In this document: positions 25,306 through 34,042 of the stretch, piece by piece
Layout of the letters: each line of letters starts with the position of its first letter
Numbering within the stretch: position 1 is the stretch's first letter
Assembly (NCBI GenBank): GCA_905233555.1
Contig: CAJODF010000008.1
Span: 1 to 41,808 of the forward strand
Source of the DNA: an uncultured Prevotella sp.
Lineage (GTDB): Bacteria; Bacteroidota; Bacteroidia; Bacteroidales; Bacteroidaceae
Reading direction: 5' to 3'
DNA: 41,808 nucleotides
Notes under the pieces: generated by a model
The model's input: the letters and a program-made list of their open reading frames with translations, nothing else
Databases searched by the model: none
Told to the model about the DNA's origin: nothing
Position numbers and translations under genes: made by a program

Positions 25306-27780
25306 CTACTTTTGATACCGATACTGTTCTGGTGTCTTCTTATACTTATGATAGAATGAGGCAATAAAGAAGTTGGGCGAAATAAAGCCACACTCGTCAG
25401 AAATCTCTGCTATATCCTTTTGCCGATTCCTCAGCAGCATATCCGCTGCACGATTCAGCATCATCTGCATGGCTATCGGACGCGGATTCTTATAGATGTT
25501 CGACGCTATCAGTTTGCAGAATTCATCCAACTTCAACCCCGCTACATTACTCAACTCACGCATGGAGAGAGGCTTCTCGCGCTTTTGGGCAACCGTTGGC
25601 ATAACGGCAATCATGGCCTCAATGAACTCCGGACTGAAATCGCCTGAGATGTCAAATGTTCCTGCAACCACTTCAGGCTGAGGCTCCAAAATAGATCCGT
25701 TCTTAGCATCGCAACGCTCTACAAATGTCCTGATACGCCTGATGACACCCATCTCCCCACTGATACGGCGGGCCCGCAAATTGGCATTCTTCAGATAAAG
25801 GTAGACATAAATCATCAGCAGGAACAAGAGTACAATACCCAGAATTGCCAGTACACCCGTTGTGCGCCACCAAGGCTCATAGATATTGACAATCCACTCA
25901 TAAGGTACGGTCTCCCATACATCTGGCAGCATAGATGCCTGAATTTCAACCGTATAACGACCTGGCTCCAATGAGGCCATCGGCAAGTGTAGGAGTCCGT
26001 TTCTGTCAACCAGTCCCTGTGAGTTATAGGGTGTGAACACCTCCCATTTTCCGTTTCGGCCTGGTCCTGTCTGTCGTACACGATAATATGTCTGCTGGGG
26101 ACGGAAAAAATTCAAGCCTGAAAAGGTCAGCGAAATACTGTTCTGATCGTAGTTCAAATTGATTTCCTTCGTACGGGTCAGAGCGCGCTCAAGGATTACA
26201 TTTCCTCCCAATTTCTGGCCAGTTCCGATATCATTTCCATTCACTAAAAGGCGAATAAGTTTAGGATAGATCTTAAACTTAACGGAATCATCAAGAGTCT
26301 TCATCTTGCTGGGATTGAATGCGATCACGTGGTCAAGAGCCTGCATCACTATCTCACCATCTGGCAGAAGCATCGAACGCCCATTGACAAACGACTCATT
26401 AGGCACGCCATCCCACTGATTATACCTGTTAATGTATCTCACCTTGTCATTCTCAATCACCAAGCAACAGACACCGTAACTGGTTCCCACCCAAATATGA
26501 TGCTCGAGGTCTTCCACTATACAATGGATCACATTGTTCAGCAATCCATCATTTCGCGTAAAGAGTTGTGGCAGATGATTGCTTTTGTTCTGATAAAGTT
26601 GCAGCCCCACAGGTGTGCCGACCCAGTCCCATCCTCGAGAATCATGAAGCACGCAATTCACCGACATACCGCGATACGTTGTTGCTGGCGTCGGCTGACG
26701 GTCCAATAGATTAGAAATATCCAATGCCCGTTTATCTGTCCAGGTATATGACTTGAAGGGTGCTGGGAATGGACGTGCATAGAGCAGTCCACGCTTCTCT
26801 GTACCAACCCAAAGACCTCCCTGAAGGTCAAACTCCATACAATTGATATCTGTCAGCAACATCGGGCCATTGGCCATCTTCAGTTGTTCAATATGCTCCA
26901 ACTTCCCCGTAGGGATATCATATGTCCAATAGCCATAGGCAGAAGGCACATACAACAGCGAATCGTGCGCCACCGTGTTGCTAAGATAATAAGGGGTTTC
27001 CAATATGGTGTCATACTTCCATTTGTCCATATCCAGACGAAGCAGGATGCCCACCGAGTTGCCGTTCACAGCCCCGTTGCGTATCTGATAATAGCAGTTC
27101 CCTACCCTGTGAACAATAGTTGTCCGGTTATATTTCTCCACCTTTTGGTTGTCGTATGCCTTTATGGAATTCACCATCTCACCCGTACCTAAGTCCAAAG
27201 CGTCCATCTGTCCGTTGTCATAGAAAAGAAGGAGGAATTTGTTATCGTAAGTATCCAATTCCTGCAGATTCCGTTTGGGCTGTACCTGATAGTATTTTTC
27301 CCCTTCCGTATAATAGAGTCCTTTCTCTGTCAACAGCCATACATCGTTGTCGCTGTCAACAAAGAGATCTTCCACCTTGTCAGACATTCCCAATTCCTTG
27401 AACTCATCCACGATATTATTCACAAACATCTCCTTGGTCAGATTCACGCACGTCAGACTCTGCCGCCTCTTCAGCCAGAGATGGTGGTGTTTGTCAAAAT
27501 AAAGATGGGCGTGGCCACTATACTTGGAAAGCGGATACGTGTTTTCCGTCGTAGGGTCGATAAAGGTAAACCTCTGTCCGTCGTAGAAATTTATCTGTCC
27601 CATCGTCGTAATCACTAGACGTCCCGTCTTGGTGCAGTTCACCGTCTGCGCACTATTGTCTGCCAAGCCGTTGGAGGCGTTATAGACGTAGAACAATTTA
27701 TCACTGTCGGCCACGGCTACAACCGTTGCCAACAGCATCAAAAACACCATGACGAATCTACAATTTTTCCGAATTACCAT
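25306..27780 (-). CDS. Membrane-spanning AraC-type sensor-regulator (SusR-like)
   Basis: 824 aa. Signal/anchor 1-24, then a periplasmic beta-propeller with reg_prop-type repeats (LQGGLWVGTEKRGLLYARP, HDSRGWDWVGTPVGLQLYQN, EDLEHHIWVGTSYGVCCLV), a Y_Y_Y-type domain (about 540-635), one transmembrane helix (about 642-664) and a cytoplasmic AraC HTH (737-824; DIAEISDECGFISPNFFIAS, FYHKYKKTPEQYR). There is no histidine kinase or receiver domain, so it is a one-component transmembrane regulator like SusR of Bacteroides. It is divergent from a secreted GH13 gene, its most likely target; an alpha-glucan breakdown product is the likely ligand (inference). Confidence 0.87.
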   Translation of the reverse strand: MVIRKNCRFVMVFLMLLATVVAVADSDKLFYVYNASNGLADNSAQTVNCTKTGRLVITTMGQINFYDGQRFTFIDPTTENTYPLSKYSGHAHLYFDKHHHLWLKRRQSLTCVNLTKEMFVNNIVDEFKELGMSDKVEDLFVDSDNDVWLLTEKGLYYTEGEKYYQVQPKRNLQELDTYDNKFLLLFYDNGQMDALDLGTGEMVNSIKAYDNQKVEKYNRTTIVHRVGNCYYQIRNGAVNGNSVGILLRLDMDKWKYDTILETPYYLSNTVAHDSLLYVPSAYGYWTYDIPTGKLEHIEQLKMANGPMLLTDINCMEFDLQGGLWVGTEKRGLLYARPFPAPFKSYTWTDKRALDISNLLDRQPTPATTYRGMSVNCVLHDSRGWDWVGTPVGLQLYQNKSNHLPQLFTRNDGLLNNVIHCIVEDLEHHIWVGTSYGVCCLVIENDKVRYINRYNQWDGVPNESFVNGRSMLLPDGEIVMQALDHVIAFNPSKMKTLDDSVKFKIYPKLIRLLVNGNDIGTGQKLGGNVILERALTRTKEINLNYDQNSISLTFSGLNFFRPQQTYYRVRQTGPGRNGKWEVFTPYNSQGLVDRNGLLHLPMASLEPGRYTVEIQASMLPDVWETVPYEWIVNIYEPWWRTTGVLAILGIVLLFLLMIYVYLYLKNANLRARRISGEMGVIRRIRTFVERCDAKNGSILEPQPEVVAGTFDISGDFSPEFIEAMIAVMPTVAQKREKPLSMRELSNVAGLKLDEFCKLIASNIYKNPRPIAMQMMLNRAADMLLRNRQKDIAEISDECGFISPNFFIASFYHKYKKTPEQYRYQK

Positions 27781-27802
27781 ACAAAGGCCCTAGATATTGC
27801 TG

Positions 27803-27810
27803 CAAAGGTA
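27803..27810 (-). promoter_or_regulatory. -7 promoter box of the AraC-type regulator
   Basis: TACCTTTG followed by CAGC on the minus strand, 22 bp before the ATG at 27780. Confidence 0.6.
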
Positions 27811-27917
27811 AGAAAAAAGAATAAAACTGCCAAACATATCGCCAAAAACTTTTGAAAATAACTATTTCGTTATAATATAAAAAATGCAAAATGCTTGGCT
27901 GTTACATATTTTTTGTT

Positions 27918-27925
27918 TATTTTTG
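27918..27925 (+). promoter_or_regulatory. -7 promoter box of the secreted GH13 gene
   Basis: TATTTTTG followed by CAACG, 34 bp before ATG 27960. There is no good -33 TTTG at normal spacing, consistent with dependence on an activator such as the divergent regulator (inference). The region 27830-27900 is AT-rich and would hold the activator site. Confidence 0.6.
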
Positions 27926-27959
27926 CAACGTATCCAACCAACTAAATATTGAATATACA

Positions 27960-29702
27960 ATGAACATAAGGAAATTACTGATGCTGGGTGTAGCGATTAT
28001 ATCTGTTGCTGCAATGGGACAAGACATCACAGGAAAGTATGAAATACCGAAAGTGCCGGAATGGGCAAAGAACGCGGTGTTCTATCAAATCTATCCGCAG
28101 ACTTTCTGCGACTCCGACGGCGATGGTATCGGCGACCTGCAGGGCATTATCAGCAAACTCGATTACGTGAAGAGCCTTGGCGTGGATGCCATCTGGTTCA
28201 ACCCCTTCTTCGATTCGCCCTTCAATGATGCAGGCTACGACATCCGCGACTATTATAAGATCGCACCACGCTATGGCACCAACGAGGATGCACGTCGGCT
28301 CTTCGAGGAAGCCCATAAGCGAGGGATGCACGTCATCTTCGACTACGTCATCAGTTATACCGCCATCGACCACCCTTGGTTTGTGGCTTCACAGAAACAG
28401 GAGAAGAACAAATATTCCAACTATTATATCTGGACAGAGACCAACTGGGTGGATCCCCCTATGGAGTTCGCCGGACAGTTCGTAAAGGGCTACGGCCAGC
28501 GCAATGGCCAGTTCATGCGCAACTTCTACTGGTGCCAGCCTGCGCTCAACTTCGGCTTTGCTAATCCTGATCCCGATCAGAAATGGCAACTGCCTACCGA
28601 CCATCCTGACGTGATGGCGATGCGCGAAGACCTGAAAGAAGTACTGCGATTCTGGATGGATATGGGCGCAGACGGTTTCCGTGCAGATATGGCCGGCGCA
28701 CTCGTCAAGACCCGTCGTGTGAGGGGTAACGAGCAATTCTACAACACCAACGAAAACGCGACCAAACTCTTCTGGCGTGAAATCCGCCAACTACTTGAAA
28801 AGGAATACCCGCAAGGCTTCATGGTGGCCGAGTGGTCATACCCGTCCGATGCCCTCGACAACTGCTTCCATGTCGATTTCTTTCACTGGTTCAAGGGTTA
28901 CAACGACCTATTCCAAAAGGAGAGTTGGCGCATTCTGAACGGCGTAAGCGAGGGCCACAGTTACTTCGACGCAGAAGGCAAGGGTGACATCACGGAATTT
29001 CTCAAGAGTTATATGGACCAGTATCAGAAGACCGTCGGCAAAGGCTACATCAGCCTGCCACTCGGTAATCACGACAATGCCCGTCTGGGCAACAAGCGCA
29101 CTGACAAAGAACTGGAAATCATCTATGCCTTCGGCTTTACGATGCCTGGTGTACCTTTCTTATATTATGGTAACGAGATCGGCATGCGCCAACTGCCTAC
29201 TAACTGGCCTCAGGTAGAGGGTGCCTATCAGCCGCGCAATGGTGCCCGCACCCCCATGCAGTGGAGCCCTGACAAGAATCTCGGCTTTTCTTCTGGAGAT
29301 GCCAGCAAACTCTACCTGCCTATAGATCCCTCACCCGATGCCCCAAACGTGGCCACACAAGAACAGAATCCGAACTCGCTACTCAACAAGACACGCCGAC
29401 TCATCGCTCTACACCACAGCGAACCCGCCCTCGCCAACTATGCAGAGTTCGTGCCCGTCTATCCCTCAGCCGAGGGTCAAGACCCCTACCCCTTCGTCTA
29501 TGCACGGGCCGCCGGCAACGATGTGGTGCTCGTCATGCTCAACCCTAGGGCCAAAGTTTCGGATGCCACATTCAATATCAATGTCAAATCTAAGAAACCT
29601 CGCCTCCTTGCAGGCGACAAGTTTCCCATCGAGCACAACAAAAAGACAAGCACCATGACCATCCACATGCCCGCCACCTCGTACGCTATCGTGAAACTGT
29701 AG
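27960..29702 (+). CDS. Secreted GH13 alpha-amylase family enzyme
   Basis: 580 aa from ATG 27960. Signal peptide MNIRKLLMLGVAIISVAAMG with no lipobox cysteine, so periplasmic. GH13 barrel with nucleophile D243 (GFRADMAGA), acid/base E291 (MVAEWSYP) and transition-state D372 (LGNHDNARLGN). Conserved region I, usually D-x-V-x-N-H, reads FDYVISYTAIDHPW, so Asn and His are replaced by Ser and Tyr. The N-terminus (FYQIYPQTFCDSDGDGIGDL) resembles oligo-1,6-glucosidase/trehalose synthase-like subfamilies. It probably cleaves or transfers alpha-glucosides in the periplasm. Divergent from the SusR-like regulator. Confidence 0.9.
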   Translation: MNIRKLLMLGVAIISVAAMGQDITGKYEIPKVPEWAKNAVFYQIYPQTFCDSDGDGIGDLQGIISKLDYVKSLGVDAIWFNPFFDSPFNDAGYDIRDYYKIAPRYGTNEDARRLFEEAHKRGMHVIFDYVISYTAIDHPWFVASQKQEKNKYSNYYIWTETNWVDPPMEFAGQFVKGYGQRNGQFMRNFYWCQPALNFGFANPDPDQKWQLPTDHPDVMAMREDLKEVLRFWMDMGADGFRADMAGALVKTRRVRGNEQFYNTNENATKLFWREIRQLLEKEYPQGFMVAEWSYPSDALDNCFHVDFFHWFKGYNDLFQKESWRILNGVSEGHSYFDAEGKGDITEFLKSYMDQYQKTVGKGYISLPLGNHDNARLGNKRTDKELEIIYAFGFTMPGVPFLYYGNEIGMRQLPTNWPQVEGAYQPRNGARTPMQWSPDKNLGFSSGDASKLYLPIDPSPDAPNVATQEQNPNSLLNKTRRLIALHHSEPALANYAEFVPVYPSAEGQDPYPFVYARAAGNDVVLVMLNPRAKVSDATFNINVKSKKPRLLAGDKFPIEHNKKTSTMTIHMPATSYAIVKL

Positions 29703-29747
29703 GAGGCATCATAAGTATGCAGATGACTATCAGGGAGTCAGAACTCA

Positions 29748-31394
29748 TTAGGTCCCCATATACTGTCCGATAAAGAAGATGGCACCCGTTGACACCTCCC
29801 TGATGACGTAGAGGAATGGGTGTGTGGCGTAGAATTTGACACTATCTAGCGGTACGATATCCAGCCCGACTATACGCCCTTGCAAAACCTCGGCAATCGT
29901 TGCCTCTGTACCGGTCTCATCGACCTTGATGCGGCCTACCTGACTGATCATGCCGATGTGGGATTTCAACTCGAAAAGATTGGAGAAATCAGCCCTGTTC
30001 CTCTGGAAGGCATCGGACATGCCAAGTGCCGACATGACACTGGTGAGTTCCACATCGGATGACGACTCAAAACGCGGCAACTTCACATCCACCAGGACTT
30101 TTCTCATCTGGGCACCCATCCGCTGCCAACCGTCTGCTGTCAAAGACTGAACCACCTCACTGACGGTCTTACCCTCCTTTGGCAACAGGACGATCATCTG
30201 ATAGGCTTCATTGCTATAAGGCAGACTAAGTGCCTGACAGAGGTCGTTCTCGGAATAGTAGAAGTTGTGCTCCTGGTTCATCATCGGCATCGTCTTCTCT
30301 TTGCCGTTCTCATCTTTGAACACCTCGTCACGTGTAAGGGCCTTAGGGAATTTATCCGTCCAGATGCCTTTGAAGTAAATCGTGTTTGTCAGGACAAAGC
30401 CCATCATGGGGTCTAAATTCGACTTGTCGAGTACCTTCGGCAACATCCCGTTCGAACGCTGGCTGATCTTCTGATTGATCTCATCTACAGACTCCTCGCT
30501 GCCGAAGTCCAGACTATTGAGGTCTGTATGATAATACGCCTCAGCAATCTTCGCGAAAGCAGACTTGGGCGTGTAGCCTTTCTGCGAGAAGAAATCGTTG
30601 TTGATCTCCATTTGGGTCAGTTTGTCGAGTTTCGGTGCTTCCGTGAGTATCTTGCGGCAGAATTCGTTGAGATTGGCGGCTTTTGTGTCATCGCAGCCCA
30701 GCACCTTATAAATCTGTTTCTTTGTCTTACCGCCAGCACCGTTGCTGATCAGTCCGAGAGCATAGGTCATGCCCATAGGCGACAGGAGGATACTCTCCTT
30801 GGCACCGACTTTGCGGAACATATTGAAACCGAGGTCATTGACAGGCATCACCAGCGCCTGCTCCTCATCTGTCAGGGGGATGTAGCCACGCGGATTGTTC
30901 TCATTCGACACACCACTTCCCTCAGTCTCTATGTCGAGTCCCTCATATTCCTTCATATCGATATACCTAACGCCCTTGTCCACCTCTCGTATCGGAATAG
31001 GCAGGCCTGTCTGTTTTTTGCCATCGACAGGCATATATCTGTATTGGCTTTGTGGTTCGAATATAATCTCGTATTCCAACTTGTCGATGGGCATAGTGAC
31101 GGTTCTCATTCCCACGTAACTGAAACGGATGCGGTCTTTGGGATCCACCACCTTCATGACAAAATGACCATTTAAATCAGTGATCATCGAATTGATGATT
31201 CGTCCATTGGCATTAACCTCGCAGACCGTGGCACCCATCAGCGGACCATACTCGTCACCCACGGTGCCGCTGATCTTGTCACCAGCCTTCACGGCTTTCG
31301 TTTTCTTTGCTTTTGGTGCTTCCATTGAGATGGGGTGAGCAGTCGCGAGGCTGGCGATGAGTGCCAGCACGATGATGGTTATACTTTTCTTCAT
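29748..31394 (-). CDS. Secreted serpin with N-terminal carboxypeptidase-regulatory-like domain
   Basis: 548 aa. Signal peptide 1-19; residues about 38-115 form a CarboxypepD-reg-like beta-sandwich (ISGTVGDEYGPLMGATVCEV, ITDLNGHFVMKVVD); the serpin fold spans about 180-548. Serpin hallmarks: LTNTIYFKGIWTDKFPKAL, LPYSNEAYQMIVLLPKEG, VDVKLPRFESSSDVELTSVM, and FYATHPFLYVIREVSTGAIF. The hinge DETGTEATIA (P17 E493, P14 Thr, P12 Ala) fits an inhibitory serpin; counting from it puts P1 near Val509, with Arg507 as alternative. It traps serine or cysteine proteases. Last gene of the sigma-factor operon, 13 bp after its neighbour. Confidence 0.9.
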   Translation of the reverse strand: MKKSITIIVLALIASLATAHPISMEAPKAKKTKAVKAGDKISGTVGDEYGPLMGATVCEVNANGRIINSMITDLNGHFVMKVVDPKDRIRFSYVGMRTVTMPIDKLEYEIIFEPQSQYRYMPVDGKKQTGLPIPIREVDKGVRYIDMKEYEGLDIETEGSGVSNENNPRGYIPLTDEEQALVMPVNDLGFNMFRKVGAKESILLSPMGMTYALGLISNGAGGKTKKQIYKVLGCDDTKAANLNEFCRKILTEAPKLDKLTQMEINNDFFSQKGYTPKSAFAKIAEAYYHTDLNSLDFGSEESVDEINQKISQRSNGMLPKVLDKSNLDPMMGFVLTNTIYFKGIWTDKFPKALTRDEVFKDENGKEKTMPMMNQEHNFYYSENDLCQALSLPYSNEAYQMIVLLPKEGKTVSEVVQSLTADGWQRMGAQMRKVLVDVKLPRFESSSDVELTSVMSALGMSDAFQRNRADFSNLFELKSHIGMISQVGRIKVDETGTEATIAEVLQGRIVGLDIVPLDSVKFYATHPFLYVIREVSTGAIFFIGQYMGT

Positions 31395-31407
31395 AGGTTT
31401 GTTGGTT

Positions 31408-32892
31408 TTATTTGATGAGCATTGTGCCTTCGAAACTGATGGGGTCGCTGTTCATCGAGCGCACACGGATCGTGGCCTTGCCAGCATCGTCAATCTCAAT
31501 CACATAGTGGTAGGCATCCTCTCGCGTCCTAACATCGATGTCAATCTGCGTGTATTTCGACTTCGGTCTGCTTTCTTTATATTTAAGAACTGGCGCCTCG
31601 AAGTTCAGTCCAATCGACGGTGAGAGCATTGGTGCCACCTGAGCCTGACCCAGATAGGGCAGACGACTGTGCAGCATGTCGCCTTGCAGTTCCAGATAGA
31701 AGTCGGGCGACACCGTACGCGACCCGTAGCGCATGGTGTTCATCGAAGTGATGTCGATATGCCATTGTCGGGGGGAGGTGTGATACACTAACTTGCCGTT
31801 GATGTAACTCTTGATCTTATACCATTCCTTCGGCATCCAAGCCGAACCCTCCGATGAGAAGAAAAGGATATGAAGACCATCGTCGCGGCGATTGTAATAG
31901 ACGGTATAATTTTTGAAGTCTTTGTATCCGTTGCCTACAACTCCACCCAAAAGCATGGTTCCGGTGAAGGTATCATAGACGAACCATTTGGATTCGTCAT
32001 CGGCATCGGGGTACGGGATGTCTGATGTGTAATGTAAATAATAGTACTGGTCCCGATGCTGATTGACATAGTCGTGTACCAGCGATTGGAGTTGCTGGAA
32101 CAGCCTGTTGGCCTCGTCCCGATACCGGGCAGGGATGAAGTAGCGGGTGCCTGTGGCCAGTCCTGCCCCACTCTTGCTTTCTGCGAAGAATTTTGTTTGA
32201 ATTCCGCCATCGAAATCGTCCCTGAACCCTGCGTCGTGGCGCCAATAGATGGGACAACTGTATGCGCCTTCCAGCGTCATCGCAGGTGCAAGGGCAGGCT
32301 GGGTATGCACTTCGAAGGCGGCGATGTCGAACGGTTTCATATCCTCTTTCGCCACGCCAAGACGCTCTTTGTGCAGATGACTGTACGTACAGTCGTCCCT
32401 GCCGTATTCATCCTTCCGGTAGAATAAATTCGCGGAAACGTATTCCCCATAGCGGTCTATATAGGAAGCGGGATGGGAAGGCGGCTGGTATTTGGCTTGT
32501 GGACTCACAAAATTCAAGATGTAATAGACGGAGTCGGTGCCATCCTTGTGGTTTTCGTACATCTGACTTTCCGTCGCCTCTTTGCTCAGATCGGTAAAGG
32601 CCGCGCGGATGGCGTCGAGGGCTTTCGCCTGTCGCTCCTGTCGCTGGGCTATGATGCTGTCTGGCATGGGCTTGAAGGTGTAAGGCATACCTTGTGCGTG
32701 CATCGCAATGCTCAAACTGTGTCTGATACTGAGTTCATCGGTATTCGACTGGGTGGAATATATCTTATAACCCTGCTTTTGCAGGCTATCTTCGAGTTGC
32801 CGGAGGCGCTGGTTCGGTGCCTCAGCCCAGTTTTGCGCCAGCGCTGTCGTTGCCAGCGCAACCAGATATATTAATGTATATAGTCTGTTCAT
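31408..32892 (-). CDS. Exported protein, long paralog of the twin pair
   Basis: 494 aa with signal peptide MNRLYTLIYLVALATTALAQ. Family not recognised. It shares collinear blocks with its upstream neighbour: MYENHKDGTDSVYYILNF, DMKPFDIAAFEVHTQPAL, CPIYWRHDAGF, GLATGTRYFIPARYRDEANR, HDYVNQHRDQYYYLHYTSD, and RRDDGLHILFFSSEGSAWMP. About 115 residues at the C-terminus are absent from the shorter copy and look beta-rich. 13 bp before the serpin and 16 bp after the shorter paralog, so part of the sigma operon. Probably periplasmic or surface-exposed. Confidence 0.75.
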   Translation of the reverse strand: MNRLYTLIYLVALATTALAQNWAEAPNQRLRQLEDSLQKQGYKIYSTQSNTDELSIRHSLSIAMHAQGMPYTFKPMPDSIIAQRQERQAKALDAIRAAFTDLSKEATESQMYENHKDGTDSVYYILNFVSPQAKYQPPSHPASYIDRYGEYVSANLFYRKDEYGRDDCTYSHLHKERLGVAKEDMKPFDIAAFEVHTQPALAPAMTLEGAYSCPIYWRHDAGFRDDFDGGIQTKFFAESKSGAGLATGTRYFIPARYRDEANRLFQQLQSLVHDYVNQHRDQYYYLHYTSDIPYPDADDESKWFVYDTFTGTMLLGGVVGNGYKDFKNYTVYYNRRDDGLHILFFSSEGSAWMPKEWYKIKSYINGKLVYHTSPRQWHIDITSMNTMRYGSRTVSPDFYLELQGDMLHSRLPYLGQAQVAPMLSPSIGLNFEAPVLKYKESRPKSKYTQIDIDVRTREDAYHYVIEIDDAGKATIRVRSMNSDPISFEGTMLIK

Positions 32893-32908
32893 AGTGCAGT
32901 TGTTTATA

Positions 32909-34042
32909 TTAGTTCTTCCTGTATGTCTTTTTCTCGTTGACCCAACGCTTTATCCTTGTCCACTCTTTGGGAATCCAGAGTTCGCCCTTCGTGGTAACTG
33001 AGAGGATGTGGAGGCCGTCGTCATCACGGTAGTAGCCAAGGTAGTAAACGTCCTCGCTGTGTCCAAGTTCTTCTGAACTGAGGATATTATGGAGTTCGTA
33101 TAAATTGGGGTTCGAGGAATAATAGAGGTAATTATAGCGCTGTTCGGGATGGCTGTTGACATAGTCGTGAGCCAACGAGTCAATCTGCTGATACAGCACC
33201 TCGCCCTCCTGCTCATACTGGGCGGGGAGGAAATAATGAGTGCCAGTGGTCAGACCCGCATGATCGCCATTACGCCAAAACCACGCCATTAGGTTGCCGC
33301 GAGGGCCAAAGTATTCTCCGTATCCCAAGTCGTGCTGCCAATAGACGGGATAGGTTCTTGCACCCTTGAACTGCTTGACGGATTCCAGCGCAGGCTCTAT
33401 CAATGCCCTGACAGCGGCGATATCAAGTTGTTTCATATCCTTGTTCGGAACACCTCTGGGCTCCGTATATTCATGATAGTAATTAGCACTGGTTCGAGGC
33501 GCATATTTGAACTTGAAGGTACTGGTAGAGGCACCTTCGGCACCAATGACGCTTTCGTCAGATTCGCTTTCAAAAAGAAACTTCTCTCGGTTGGTACCGT
33601 CGTCATAGCGAAAAGCCAAAGTGTACCTGATGGTATCTGTCCCGTCCTTGTGATATTCGTACATATAACTCTCCGAAGCATCCTTTCTCACGCTGGCCAA
33701 AATGTTGCGTATGGTATCGATGACACTTGGCATCAGTTGTTGACAAATGGCATCGACGCTGTCTTCTTTTAAAGTCACACGTTTGAGCGTCTCATTGCTC
33801 ACACCCTTGGGGAAAACCACTAGGCCCGATTGAAAGAAAATCTGCCATGTGTGAGAGATGCCATTACCGTTGTGTTGAGAGTGGATGACTCCATAATGCC
33901 CCTGCTTTTTGAAATACTCATCCAACTGGCAGAGGCGCGGATTGGCCTTCATTCCCGAGCTTTGCTCGCCTACCCGTAGCCTTTGTCCAAATGCCGTCGT
34001 CGCCAGTGCGAGCAAGCATAAAAGTGCATAGACTCTGTTCAT
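32909..34042 (-). CDS. Exported protein, short paralog of the twin pair
   Basis: 377 aa with signal peptide MNRVYALLCLLALATTAFGQ. Same unrecognised family as the downstream gene: YMYEYHKDGTDTIRYTLAF, DMKQLDIAAVRALIEPAL, YPVYWQHDLGYGEYF, GLTTGTHYFLPAQYEQEGEV, HDYVNSHPEQRYNYLYYSSN, DDDGLHILSVTTKGELWIPK. It ends soon after the last shared block (WTRIKRWVNEKKTYRKN). ATG overlaps the stop of the anti-sigma gene (ATGA), so the genes are translationally coupled. A tandem duplication with later divergence is the simplest origin. Confidence 0.75.
   Translation of the reverse strand: MNRVYALLCLLALATTAFGQRLRVGEQSSGMKANPRLCQLDEYFKKQGHYGVIHSQHNGNGISHTWQIFFQSGLVVFPKGVSNETLKRVTLKEDSVDAICQQLMPSVIDTIRNILASVRKDASESYMYEYHKDGTDTIRYTLAFRYDDGTNREKFLFESESDESVIGAEGASTSTFKFKYAPRTSANYYHEYTEPRGVPNKDMKQLDIAAVRALIEPALESVKQFKGARTYPVYWQHDLGYGEYFGPRGNLMAWFWRNGDHAGLTTGTHYFLPAQYEQEGEVLYQQIDSLAHDYVNSHPEQRYNYLYYSSNPNLYELHNILSSEELGHSEDVYYLGYYRDDDGLHILSVTTKGELWIPKEWTRIKRWVNEKKTYRKN

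Noticed and set aside
29703..29747. Terminator between the convergent GH13 and serpin genes
   Set aside because: No convincing GC-rich stem with T-tract was seen in the 45-bp gap.
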